A stretch of 64,000 nt of DNA, from positions 49,722 to 113,721 of the forward strand of contig CAXNMF010000012.1 of assembly GCA_964203275.1 (NCBI GenBank), read 5' to 3'. The position numbers were made by a program, and so were the translations under genes. Source of the DNA: Ga0077527 sp945862135 (GTDB lineage Bacteria > Pseudomonadota > Gammaproteobacteria > Burkholderiales > SG8-41). Shown here in pieces: positions 9,279 to 17,795 of the stretch. Positions within the stretch are counted from its first letter, which is position 1; every line of letters begins with the position of its first letter. The notes under the pieces are model-generated. The model saw nothing but the letters and a program-made list of their open reading frames with translations. It ran no database searches and was not told the DNA's origin.

Positions 9279-10312
9279 CCATCCCTCAGCCGTCGAGCCT
9301 GCACGCGCGGATCGATCACGCGTGTACAGCAGTGTCGATAAACAGATTGAGCACCACAAACAGCACCGCCATCGACGAGCACAAAACCCTGCACTGCGGC
9401 GTAAGTCCGATGACCACCAGCGCCTCAATGGCGAATGAACCGATGCCAGGCCAGGCAAAAACTTTTTCGACCAGCACATTGGCGCCCAGCAGTGAACGAG
9501 AACACCATGCCCAGCGTGGTCACCACCGGCAGCAAGGCGTTGCGGAAGGCGTAGACCATCAGCACCCGCCCCCGTGACAGACCTGCTGCTCGCGCGGTGC
9601 GTAGATATTCGGAGGACAGCGCCTGCAGCATAGAAGCGCGAGTCATCCGCGCGATCGGCGCCAGCGTGAACAGCGCCAGCGTGATTGAAGGGAGCAGTAA
9701 TTGCTTGAGGGCAGACCATGCCGTGCCCCACTCGCGTGCAATCAGGCTGTCGAAGACCAGAAAACCGGTGACCTGCGGCGGCGTGATGTGCATCAGATCA
9801 AGGCGCCCGAGCGGCGCCGGCGCGACGCCCAGCAGAAAATAAAACACATAGACCAGCAGCAGTCCGGTAAAAAAAGTCGGCAGGCTGACGCCGGCAGTCA
9901 CCACAAAACGGCACAACTGATCAATCCAGCTGTCCTGGCGCACGGCCGCCAGCACACCCAATGGTATGGCGACCGTCACCGACAGCAGCAGCGCGGTCAA
10001 TGTCAGCTCCAGCGAAGCCGGTAGGCGTTTCAGCAATTCCGTCGCCACCGGCTGTCCGGTGGACACCGATTGACCGAGGTTGCCGCTGCCCAGATCCTGC
10101 ACATACTTCAGGAACTGCACTGGCAGCGGCTGGTCGAGTCCAAGCTTGGTACGAATTTCGGCAATTGATTCCGGCGTCGCCGAAGCACCTGCAAAATACG
10201 CAGCAGGGTCTCCCGGCAGCGCGCGCGTCAGCAGGAAGGTGACGATGACGATTCCGATCAGCGTCGGTATCGCCTGCAAGACGCGCGCAAAAATGATCGC
10301 CAGTTGACCCAT
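9275..10312 (-). pseudogene. DppB-type ABC permease, last 70 codons frame-disrupted
   Basis: The first 270 residues read cleanly: an N-terminal TM helix with VIVTFLLTRALPGDP, a soluble segment with LGLDQPLPVQFLKYV, and the EAA-type loop SSEYLRTARAAGLSRGRVLMVYAFRNALLP. From about 9501 onward the end (LLGANVLVEKVFAWPGIG, then FAIEALVV, DYAAVQGFVLV, MAVLFVVLNLFIDTLYTVIDPRVQ) is recovered only by removing about six single inserted bases. The gene follows the binding protein by 12 bases and overlaps the DppC start. Inner-membrane half of the importer channel. Confidence 0.82.
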
Positions 10313-10324
10313 GAAGCGGACCGG

Positions 10325-11935
10325 TCAGACCTTGAACGACCGCGCATCCACCTGACGGTGGAACCAAAACTCGTACCCTTCGAGTTTGGGTGACATCGCC
10401 GATTCCAGCGTCGGCTGCCACAGCGGAATCCGCGGCACGTCGTCAAAGGCTTTCTGGATCAGCTGCCTGATCTTGCCATCGTAAGACTTGTCGGATTTCT
10501 CCATGTGCAGCGTTTCGTCGATCAGCTTTTTCACGGCAGGATCGTCGTAATTCGACGCGTTGAACAGGTTGCCCTTGATGTAGGACCAGTAGAAATAATA
10601 GTCGGCGGTATTCAGCCAGCCGCCGAAGTTTTCGAGCAGGAAGGGCAGTTTTTTCTCGACCAGCGCCACCGTGCGCCAGTTGGCGCCCGGCACCTTGTCG
10701 AGCGTGACCTTGATGCCGATCTTGCCGAGGCTTTCCTGGATCAGCAGCGCGGCGGGTTCACCCCAGTCGGCTTCACCCAGGTCATAGGACAGCGGCACTT
10801 CAAAGCCGTCCTTGTATTTGGTCTGCGCCAGCAGTGCCTGCGCCTTTTTCAGGTCGGTGTCGTAGGGGAATTTCTGCGGCCACGCAGCGGTCGCCGGTTT
10901 CGGCGACTTGGCACCCCACATCGGCACGCCGCGGCCATAGGCGGCCTGCTTGAAAATCTGCTCGTACGGGATGGCATAAGCCACGGCCTGACGCACCTTC
11001 TGATCCTTGAACGGCTCGAAGTTGTAATTCAGGCAGGCGACGTATAGGCAGTTGTCGATCGGCGAGCCGATCACCTTGACCTTCTTCGCCGCAGCGAGCT
11101 CCTGCGCATCCTTGTTGGGAATCTGGAAGGACAGGTGCGCGTCGCCGCGCTCGACCATCGCGCGTCGGGTCGCCGTTGCCGGCACTTCACGGATGATCAC
11201 ACGCTGCACGCCGGGCAGCGGACCGCCGACCCATTTGTCGTTGCGCACATAGACCAGCTGCTGGCCGGCATCCCAGCGTTCAACCTTGAAGGCGCCGCTG
11301 CCTGCGGGATTGCGATGCAGGTATTCGGCAGCCCAGGGATCGGCCGCAGTGGCGTTGGCCTTCGCCACTTTGGAATTGATGACTACGGCCACAGGAACAC
11401 CCAGATTGGGCAGCGAGAGTTTTGAGGGTTGCTTCAGATCAATGCGGAAAGTTTTGGCATCGACAACGACAAACTGCGCCGGGTCGACAAAACCGCCGGC
11501 GCCCATCTGCACTTTGGGGAAACCACCCAAGGCCAGCGCGCGGTCGAACGACCATTTGACGTCTTCCGCAGTAACCGGCGTGCCGTCCCAGAACGTGGCG
11601 TTGGCCTTGATCTTGAACAACAGGGACTTGCGATCCGAAGAAATCTGCCAGCTCTCTGCAAGTTCAGGCTCGACCTTGTCGTAGTCATACGACAGCGAAC
11701 CATCGGCGAGTTTTTTGGTGCCAAAGGTCACCAGCCGGTCATACACATTGACCGCAACCTGGTAACTCGGGCGGTTGGTGCCGGGCCGATGAATATCCAG
11801 GCTGTTGATGGTGTTGCCAATCAGCACAACAACCGTGCTGGCCGACTGCGCCCAGGCGTTGGTTTTCAAAAACGGCAACATTGCAGCGCCCGCAGCAACA
11901 GCGCCTGCAGATTTAAGAAGTTCGCGACGGTTCAT
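10325..11935 (-). CDS. Extracellular solute-binding protein family 5 (oligopeptide-type), Tat-exported
   Basis: A 536-residue periplasmic binding protein that gives specificity to the importer encoded just downstream. The N terminus MNRRELLKSAGAVAAG is a twin-arginine signal, cleaved after NAWA near residue 29. SBP_bac_5 features include LAESWQISSDRKSLLFKIKANATFWDGTPVTAEDVKWSFDRAL in shorter blocks near residues 93-135 and RQAVAYAIPYEQI near 310. It is the first gene of the operon continuing to dppB, dppC, the fused ATPase, allophanate hydrolase and GntR. The ligand could be a peptide, an opine or an N-carboxy amide; the allophanate hydrolase favours the last. Confidence 0.92.
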   Translation of the reverse strand: MNRRELLKSAGAVAAGAAMLPFLKTNAWAQSASTVVVLIGNTINSLDIHRPGTNRPSYQVAVNVYDRLVTFGTKKLADGSLSYDYDKVEPELAESWQISSDRKSLLFKIKANATFWDGTPVTAEDVKWSFDRALALGGFPKVQMGAGGFVDPAQFVVVDAKTFRIDLKQPSKLSLPNLGVPVAVVINSKVAKANATAADPWAAEYLHRNPAGSGAFKVERWDAGQQLVYVRNDKWVGGPLPGVQRVIIREVPATATRRAMVERGDAHLSFQIPNKDAQELAAAKKVKVIGSPIDNCLYVACLNYNFEPFKDQKVRQAVAYAIPYEQIFKQAAYGRGVPMWGAKSPKPATAAWPQKFPYDTDLKKAQALLAQTKYKDGFEVPLSYDLGEADWGEPAALLIQESLGKIGIKVTLDKVPGANWRTVALVEKKLPFLLENFGGWLNTADYYFYWSYIKGNLFNASNYDDPAVKKLIDETLHMEKSDKSYDGKIRQLIQKAFDDVPRIPLWQPTLESAMSPKLEGYEFWFHRQVDARSFKV

Positions 11936-12255
11936 CTGGCATCCCTTTCGTGGTCTGACCGCATCTCAGGCGGTATACAAGATGGGATGCAAGAGGCGTG
12001 CCAAAAAATAAATTACTTCAAATATAATAAAATTTTGTTTAAAAACATATATTTATTAATAATTTTTCTGGAATACCTCCACATAAAAAAGGCACCAATT
12101 CAGGGCCAACATCTCATTTGTGGCACTTAACGGTGCAGAGGACAACACCGATTCCGCGTTGGCTATACTCCGGCGCATGTTTTCCGCAAACAAGGGGAGG
12201 GAAAACAGATCATCACCGTCAACTCCATGCGCGAGCATCAAAGGACGATCAATCA
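11936..12255. promoter_or_regulatory. Divergent promoter region between the importer operon and LysR gene
   Basis: A 320-base gap with no gene. The stretch 12005-12080 is strongly AT-rich and is the likely site of promoters firing left into the importer operon and right into the LysR gene. I could not single out a convincing T-N11-A LysR box or an unambiguous -35/-10 pair. Confidence 0.5.
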
Positions 12256-13161
12256 GTGACCAGCAGCAAAAAAAACGGTAAAGGCATTCCTCGAGCGGAA
12301 ACACTCAGTCTCGGCGGATTGCGCGCCTTTGTTACCGTCATTGAGGAAGAAAGTTTTTCGAAAGCGGCAGCGAAGCTTGGCCTGAGCCAGCCCACGGTGT
12401 CGCTGCAGGTTCAGGCGCTTGAGCAGACCTGCGGCGTGCGCCTGATGAACCGCCTGCGGAAACCGACGCTGACCCGCGAAGGCCGCGAGTTGCTGGTCAA
12501 GGCGCGACTGGTTTTAAGCGGACTGCAGGATCTCGAAACAGCGATCAGCGGCTTTCGCAATCTGACGCATGGCCGCATCGCACTCGGATTCAGCAGCCCG
12601 CAGCATGCTCTGCCCATACTGGCGCGATTCCTCAGCAGCCATCCCCAGGTCGAAATCAGCACACAGGCTGGAAACACCGATTCATTGCTTGCCGATGTCG
12701 CCGCCTGCAGGGTCGATGTGGCCGTGGTCACGCTTGAAAACCTACCCACCGGATTTAATTGCCTCCCAGTGGCCCGGCAAAAGCTGCTGCTTTGCATACG
12801 GCGAGACCATCCCTGGGCCGGGCGGCGCACGATCCGCATGGAACAACTCAACAGCCAGCCCCTTGTTCTGCGCGAACCAGGATCAATGACACGACGCATG
12901 TTCGAGCATGCCTGCGCTGCAGCGAAACTGAACCCGCGCGCCAATCTCGAGGTATGCACGCGCGAAGCCTTGAAGGAGGCAGTCGCCGCTGGACTCGGTG
13001 CAGGCATTGTCCTCAGCGGCGAGTTTGGCAGCGACGAACGCCTGGAAACCATCAGCCTTGCAGCACCGGCAACTGAAGCCGGCGTCTATGTGGTTTGCCT
13101 CGAAGGTGCAACAGAGCTGCCCGCCATAGCCGCATTCCTCAAGGCATCAAGCGCAACTTGA
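12256..13161 (+). CDS. LysR-family transcriptional regulator
   Basis: I start it at GTG 12256, preceded by AAGGA at 12241-12245. This gives 301 residues, the usual LysR length; longer in-frame starts would add an atypical 46-residue tail. The winged helix-turn-helix (LGGLRAFVTVIEEESFSKAAAKLGLSQPTVSLQVQALE, in parts) covers about residues 15-75. The LysR substrate domain follows, with LGAGIVLSGEF near 255. It is divergent from the importer/allophanate hydrolase operon, the classic arrangement for a LysR activator controlling its neighbour. The co-inducer is unknown. Confidence 0.9.
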   Translation: MTSSKKNGKGIPRAETLSLGGLRAFVTVIEEESFSKAAAKLGLSQPTVSLQVQALEQTCGVRLMNRLRKPTLTREGRELLVKARLVLSGLQDLETAISGFRNLTHGRIALGFSSPQHALPILARFLSSHPQVEISTQAGNTDSLLADVAACRVDVAVVTLENLPTGFNCLPVARQKLLLCIRRDHPWAGRRTIRMEQLNSQPLVLREPGSMTRRMFEHACAAAKLNPRANLEVCTREALKEAVAAGLGAGIVLSGEFGSDERLETISLAAPATEAGVYVVCLEGATELPAIAAFLKASSAT

Positions 13162-13164
13162 ATT

Positions 13165-13722
13165 TCAGCGCTGTGCAGCGCACTGCGCCATCAAGTCGAT
13201 GAAGTGCTCAATCCCCGGCGTCTGAAGACCGGCAATTTTGGCCTGATCATCGTACCGCCTCAGTTGAACAGCATCCTCGTGTCCCGCGGTGCGGCAGAAA
13301 TGCTTGACCTCCTCATCACTCATCGCTCCTCCCTGCAACCGCAGGCTGCGCATCGAATCGTCGGATAGTTTTTCCATATAGCCGGCCTCAGCGCGACACA
13401 GGTAGCGCTTGGCGGCGACATGTAGGTGCACCGGCCGGCAGACCTCTTCACTGAACCATTGCGACAGGAAATCGGCACCCATACGCTGATGCAGATCATC
13501 AACACCCGCAGCGGCTGGCGCCTCTCCGAGTTCGTGAACCATATGACCAACGTCGTGCAGCAGCGTCGCTACGATCAGATGCGGCGGGCAACCATCGCGC
13601 TCTGCGAGTTGCGCCCCCTGCAGCGCATGCTCAAGCTGGCTCAACTTGGTCAATCCGTATTGGTGTGGGCCTTTTTCCTTGTAAATCTTGATCAGAGGCG
13701 CAAGGGATAGGGTGTTTGTCAT
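13165..13722 (-). CDS. HD-domain oxygenase of the PhnZ type (phosphonate degradation)
   Basis: A 185-residue protein. The HD-superfamily ligands are visible as H32 (QLEHALQ), H56-D57 (LLHDVGH), H78 (DDLHQ), H101 (HLHVAAKRYL) and D158 (RRYDDQAK). From memory PhnZ uses H34, H58-D59, H80, H104 and D161, almost the same spacing, with Y24 in its active-site lid matching Y22 here; the lid Glu seems absent. PhnZ cleaves 2-amino-1-hydroxyethylphosphonate to glycine and phosphate with a di-iron centre. No phnY hydroxylase is in the window. ATG 13722 has a poor ribosome site after an AT-rich leader. It converges with the LysR gene, leaving three bases between the stops. Confidence 0.8.
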   Translation of the reverse strand: MTNTLSLAPLIKIYKEKGPHQYGLTKLSQLEHALQGAQLAERDGCPPHLIVATLLHDVGHMVHELGEAPAAAGVDDLHQRMGADFLSQWFSEEVCRPVHLHVAAKRYLCRAEAGYMEKLSDDSMRSLRLQGGAMSDEEVKHFCRTAGHEDAVQLRRYDDQAKIAGLQTPGIEHFIDLMAQCAAQR

Positions 13723-13878
13723 AAAAATGAAATTTATAAAGTTAATAATTAACTTAGTATTATTTATATTTTCAATAACATTTGGGTCAACGTCAATATT
13801 GCGCGGCCTCATCAACACCAGCGGCGCAGACAGTCCTGCTTCGCACCCCGGCAACCTTCCAATCAGGAAAACCCATGA

Positions 13879-14337
13879 ATACCTGAATTCAAGTGCGTCA
13901 CCGGCTATATCGAAGCGGGAAAGCGCGAAAGCGCCATGCCCGTGACCGGAGGCGTTGGGCCCGCTGCACTCGAGCTGCAAGACGGTTATTTCGTAATGCC
14001 CACCGTATTCGACGGCGTCAACCAGAACATGCGGATTGCGCAGAAAGATATCTTCGGGCCGGTCATGCCTGTCATTGCCTGGCGCGATATCGAAGACGTG
14101 CCGGCACAGGCCAACAGCCTCTCACTCGAACTGACGACCACCATCGTCACCCGCGATCTGGCGCAGGCCATGAAAACCGCCGAGCGCATCGAAGCAGGCT
14201 ACGTCTGGATCAACGGCAACGGCAGCTATCTGGGTGCGCCCTACGGCGGCTGGAAACACAGTGGCCCGGGGGCTGAGGAAACCTTCGAAGAAATGCTGAT
14301 CTATATCCAAATTAAGAACGTCCACATGCGCTGGTAA
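13879..14337 (+). pseudogene. C-terminal remnant of an aldehyde dehydrogenase
   Basis: The open frame encodes only the last 150 residues or so of an NAD-dependent aldehyde dehydrogenase: VTGYIEAGKRESA, GYFVMPTVFDGV, MRIAQKDIFGPVMPV, RIEAGYVWINGNG and APYGGWKHSG. The catalytic Cys and the Rossmann part are absent. In-frame TGA at 13876 and unrelated AT-rich sequence lie immediately upstream, so this is a truncated relic rather than a shortened gene. It marks a past deletion or rearrangement junction just before the second ABC importer operon. Confidence 0.8.
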
Positions 14338-14382
14338 ATCCGGCGCACCAATCACTTGAATCGGCCAATGAAAGGATTTCTC

Positions 14383-15963
14383 ATGACTGCCTCCATCGAA
14401 AGCCGCCCCTCCAAGCACTCCGTTTTCTCATTCCTGTGGCTGATGTTCGCATTTGCCGCAATGTGGCCCAGCCTTGCCGAAGCACAGATGCGTGAATTGC
14501 GCGTTGGTGTCGCTTCACACGTACGCTCGCTGGATGTGCAGGAAGAAACCGGCAACAACGGCGCCCAGTTCCTGCACCAGATCTACGACACCCTGATCGA
14601 ACGCGACAACTACGCTTCGCCGCTGCGATTTGTGCCGGGACTGGCAACCAGCTGGAAAATGGTGGCACCGACGACCATGGAACTGAAGCTGCGGGACGGC
14701 GTCGTCATGCACGACGGCACAACCATGGATGCCCAGGATGTCAAGTTCTCGCTTGAACGCATGCTTGACACGAAAGAACCGCGCTATGCCAGCGCGCGCG
14801 GCCGTTTTTTCTACAATCTCAAAAGCGTGGAGGCTGTTGATCGCCTGACGGTTCGCGTGCATACCCACAAGCCCGATCCGTTACTCGAGACGCTCCTCTC
14901 CGCACGCAACGCCGGGATCACATCCAAGGAGCACGTCGAGAAAGTGGGTAAGGACAAATCGGGACTGATCCCGGTAGGCTCAGGACCGTACCGCGTTCAG
15001 AGTTTCCGTCCCAACGAAGTCGTGGTTATGCAAAGACACGAGAAATTCTGGGGTGAAAAGCCGCCGCTGGACCGCATTACCTACACCCGCATTCCGGAGG
15101 TTGCTGCACGGATCACTGCATTGGTGAACCGTGAAGTGGACTTCATCACCAATGTCCCCCCCGACCAGGAAGCCGCGGCAAGCCGGGTCAAAGGTTTCAA
15201 ACTGGTGGGCTCGGCCGCACCGGTCTTCCACATCTGGGTCATCAACATGAGCCATCCGCTGATGGCGAACCCGGACATGCGCAAGGCGCTCAACCTCGCA
15301 GTTGACCGCGAGGCACTGGTCAAGGCGCTGTGGAACGGCCGCGGCATCGCCCCCAAAGCCCACCAGTTCAAGGAGTACGGCGCGCCGATGTACATGCCGG
15401 ATCTTGATTACTACCGCCACGGTCCCAAGCAGGCGCAGGCCTTGCTGAAAGCCGATAAGGGGAAACCATCAACATCATGTTCTTCCCGGAGCATTACTTG
15501 CGGCGTGCAAACTATGCCGCTGCAGCGGTGGCGGAGCATGTGGAAAAAGATCGGCATCAACGTAAAACTGCTGCAGCATGAGCCGGTATTCAGCTCAGCA
15601 GACCACAGCAATATCCAGATACGTCCGTGGTCCAATCCCCTTTACTACCCCGACCCCATGGGCGTATTCGATACCCATTGGTCCGAAGACAGCTGGGTGA
15701 CCAAACGCGGCCTGTGGAAACCGGATCATCCGGAGTGGAAGTCCACCTACGAAAAAGCACGCTTTGCTGCCGACCCGAAAGAACGCGCAACGGCTTACCG
15801 CAAACTGCTGCAGCTGGCTGACCAGTTGAGCGGCTGGATCGTGCTCTACCAGCCCTACGAGTCAGTTGCCATGAGAGAGGATATCGACTGGCGCGTACCA
15901 ACAGCACAGCGTCCTTACGAGCTCACCTTCAGGGCCGGACAAATCAATTTCAAGAACCGTTAG
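14383..15963 (+). CDS. Extracellular solute-binding protein family 5, with an internal double frameshift
   Basis: Start ATG 14383 has AAGGA six bases upstream and is followed by a Sec signal peptide (hydrophobic about residues 13-30, ending AEAQ); 526 residues. SBP_bac_5 blocks include LATSWKMVAPTTMELKLRDG and GTTMDAQDVKFSLERML. Between about 15463 and 15536 the main frame gives an atypical segment (KPSTSCSSRSITCGVQ...). The next frame there reads INIMFFPEHYLRRANYAAAA, as this family does. A missing G in the GGGG run near 15463 and an extra base near 15536 explain this; the flanks return to frame. It is the receptor for the importer genes that follow. Confidence 0.9.
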   Translation: MTASIESRPSKHSVFSFLWLMFAFAAMWPSLAEAQMRELRVGVASHVRSLDVQEETGNNGAQFLHQIYDTLIERDNYASPLRFVPGLATSWKMVAPTTMELKLRDGVVMHDGTTMDAQDVKFSLERMLDTKEPRYASARGRFFYNLKSVEAVDRLTVRVHTHKPDPLLETLLSARNAGITSKEHVEKVGKDKSGLIPVGSGPYRVQSFRPNEVVVMQRHEKFWGEKPPLDRITYTRIPEVAARITALVNREVDFITNVPPDQEAAASRVKGFKLVGSAAPVFHIWVINMSHPLMANPDMRKALNLAVDREALVKALWNGRGIAPKAHQFKEYGAPMYMPDLDYYRHGPKQAQALLKADKGKPSTSCSSRSITCGVQTMPLQRWRSMWKKIGINVKLLQHEPVFSSADHSNIQIRPWSNPLYYPDPMGVFDTHWSEDSWVTKRGLWKPDHPEWKSTYEKARFAADPKERATAYRKLLQLADQLSGWIVLYQPYESVAMREDIDWRVPTAQRPYELTFRAGQINFKNR

Positions 15964-15984
15964 CCGAAAAAATCGACCCTGCCA

Positions 15985-16905
15985 ATGCTCCAATTCGTTG
16001 CCTGGCGCTTGGGACGCGCGATATTGACAGTGCTGCTGGTGCTGATCGCCTGCTTCGCGGCGATCCGCATGGCAGGGTCTCCAGTTGACATGTTGTACCC
16101 GGACGGGGCGACTCCGGAACAGGTAGAACAACTGGAAATCGAATGGGGACTGGACCGCAGTCTGCCGGAACAATTTGGTATTTACATCTCACAGATCGTA
16201 TCCGGGGAATTCGGTGTCAGTATTGTTGAGCGTCGCTCAGTGACTGAAATGTACGCCGAAAAGCTGGAACCTACACTGCGACTCGCCGCGCTGGCTTTGG
16301 TCATTGGCATCGGAGTTGGTATCCCTTTGGGCGTGATCGCTGCCCGGAAACGCGGTCGCCCCATGGCTCGACTGGCCATGTCGGTAGCATTTCTTGGCTA
16401 TGCCGTACCGCACTTCATTATCGCGATCATCCTGATCCTGATTTTCGGGTATCACCTGAACTGGCTGCCCACCACTGGTGCCCAGTCAGCAGCACATTAC
16501 ATCCTGCCCGCCATCACACTGGCATTACCGCTGATCGCAGCCATCGCCCGCTACATGCGTAGCGCCATGCTTGACGTCATGAATCAGGACTATGTCCGGA
16601 CTGCACACGCCAAAGGAGTGACTGAACCGCGCGTGTTATCACTGCACATCATGCGCAATGCAATGCTGCCGCTGATCACCGTTCTGGGACTGGAAGTCGC
16701 AGGGCTGATCAATGGCTCATTGATCATCGAGACCGTGTTTTCATGGCCCGGACTTGGAACAGTACTAACCGGATCGGTGACACGCCGGGATTTTCCGGTA
16801 CTGCAATTCGGCGTGGTGATTTATGCAGTTGCAGTCTCCGCCATCAACCTTACTGTGGATATTCTCTACGCAATAGCTGATCCCCGGGTCAAGGTGGAAT
16901 CATGA
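15985..16905 (+). CDS. DppB-type ABC importer permease
   Basis: A 306-residue inner-membrane protein with about six TM helices. The N-terminal AGSPVDMLYPDGATPEQ and LGLDRSLP-like segment (WGLDRSLPEQFGIY) is typical of DppB/OppB. The EAA coupling loop reads DYVRTAHAKGVTEPRVLSLH near 205-225, and the end has NGSLIIETVFSWPGLG. It lies 21 bases after the binding-protein gene and overlaps the next permease by four bases (ATGA). It forms half of the transmembrane channel. Confidence 0.93.
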   Translation: MLQFVAWRLGRAILTVLLVLIACFAAIRMAGSPVDMLYPDGATPEQVEQLEIEWGLDRSLPEQFGIYISQIVSGEFGVSIVERRSVTEMYAEKLEPTLRLAALALVIGIGVGIPLGVIAARKRGRPMARLAMSVAFLGYAVPHFIIAIILILIFGYHLNWLPTTGAQSAAHYILPAITLALPLIAAIARYMRSAMLDVMNQDYVRTAHAKGVTEPRVLSLHIMRNAMLPLITVLGLEVAGLINGSLIIETVFSWPGLGTVLTGSVTRRDFPVLQFGVVIYAVAVSAINLTVDILYAIADPRVKVES

Positions 16906-17795
16906 ATATCGCAACAGCCTCAGCTCCCGGCGCCGCCGAATTCGCCATTCGCCGGCGCTTTGCATTCAGTCACATGCCGCCCTCCATCAGAGCATGCATT
17001 ATTGTCGCTGCGTTGATCGCGGTAGCTGCGTTGTTTGCGCCGTGGATCGCCCCACACGACCCGGACACCATCAGCTTCATGAACAAGCTGAAACCCCCGT
17101 TGCTGATGGAGGGCCATGTTTCACAATACCTGCTCGGCACGGACCAGCTTGGGCGCGATTTGCTGTCACGTTGCATCCACGGCATCCGGGTCAGCATCGG
17201 CATCGCTGCACTGGGCCTTTTCATCGGCTGCATGATCGGCACCACTCTGGGCATCGTCAGCGGACTAATGGGAGGGCTGACCGACCGCGTGATCATGATG
17301 ATGGTCGATGTGTTCATCACCGTGCCCAACCTGCTGATCGTGATGGTCGGCGTTGCCGTATTCAGCAACGATACCCTGGTGCTGGTCGCGCTGATCGGAA
17401 TTGCCCGGTGGGAGTCCTATGCACGCGTGGTGCGCGGCCAGGTGTTGCAGGTGCGGGAGATGCCATTCATCGAGGCGAGCCGCGCGCTCGGCGCCGGCAA
17501 TCTCTGGATCTCGCTGCACCACGTATTGCCCAACATCGCTTCGCCGCTGCTGGTATTGATGACCCTGAATTTTCCTTCGATACTGCTGCTTGAATCCTCA
17601 TTGTCCTTCCTCGGCCTCGGCGTACAGCCTCCCACCGCCTCCCTAGGCAGCATGGTTGGCGACGGCCGTGATCACCTGATCTTCGCATGGTGGGTTGCAA
17701 TCGTACCGGCAGCGGCAATCGTCGTGATTACTTTTGTCGTGCAGACGCTGGGAGACTGGTTGCGAGACGTATTGGATGTGCGCATCGATGACTGA
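16902..17795 (+). CDS. DppC-type ABC importer permease
   Basis: A 297-residue inner-membrane protein. After the first TM helix (about residues 30-50) comes APHDPDTI and the conserved LGTDQLGRDLLSRCIHG. The EAA loop is FIEASRALGAGNLWISLHHVLPN near 190-212, followed by LLLESSLSFLGLGVQPPTASLG. All are hallmarks of DppC/OppC. It overlaps the upstream dppB by four bases and the downstream ATPase gene by eight, so translation is coupled along the operon. Confidence 0.93.
   Translation: MNIATASAPGAAEFAIRRRFAFSHMPPSIRACIIVAALIAVAALFAPWIAPHDPDTISFMNKLKPPLLMEGHVSQYLLGTDQLGRDLLSRCIHGIRVSIGIAALGLFIGCMIGTTLGIVSGLMGGLTDRVIMMMVDVFITVPNLLIVMVGVAVFSNDTLVLVALIGIARWESYARVVRGQVLQVREMPFIEASRALGAGNLWISLHHVLPNIASPLLVLMTLNFPSILLLESSLSFLGLGVQPPTASLGSMVGDGRDHLIFAWWVAIVPAAAIVVITFVVQTLGDWLRDVLDVRIDD

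Noticed and set aside
7930..9505. Programmed ribosomal frameshifting in the importer genes
   Set aside because: There are far too many sites, without slippery heptamers, all net insertions; sequencing error explains them better.
13876..13878. TGA before the aldehyde dehydrogenase fragment as a recoded codon
   Set aside because: No aldehyde dehydrogenase similarity exists upstream of it; the gene is truncated.
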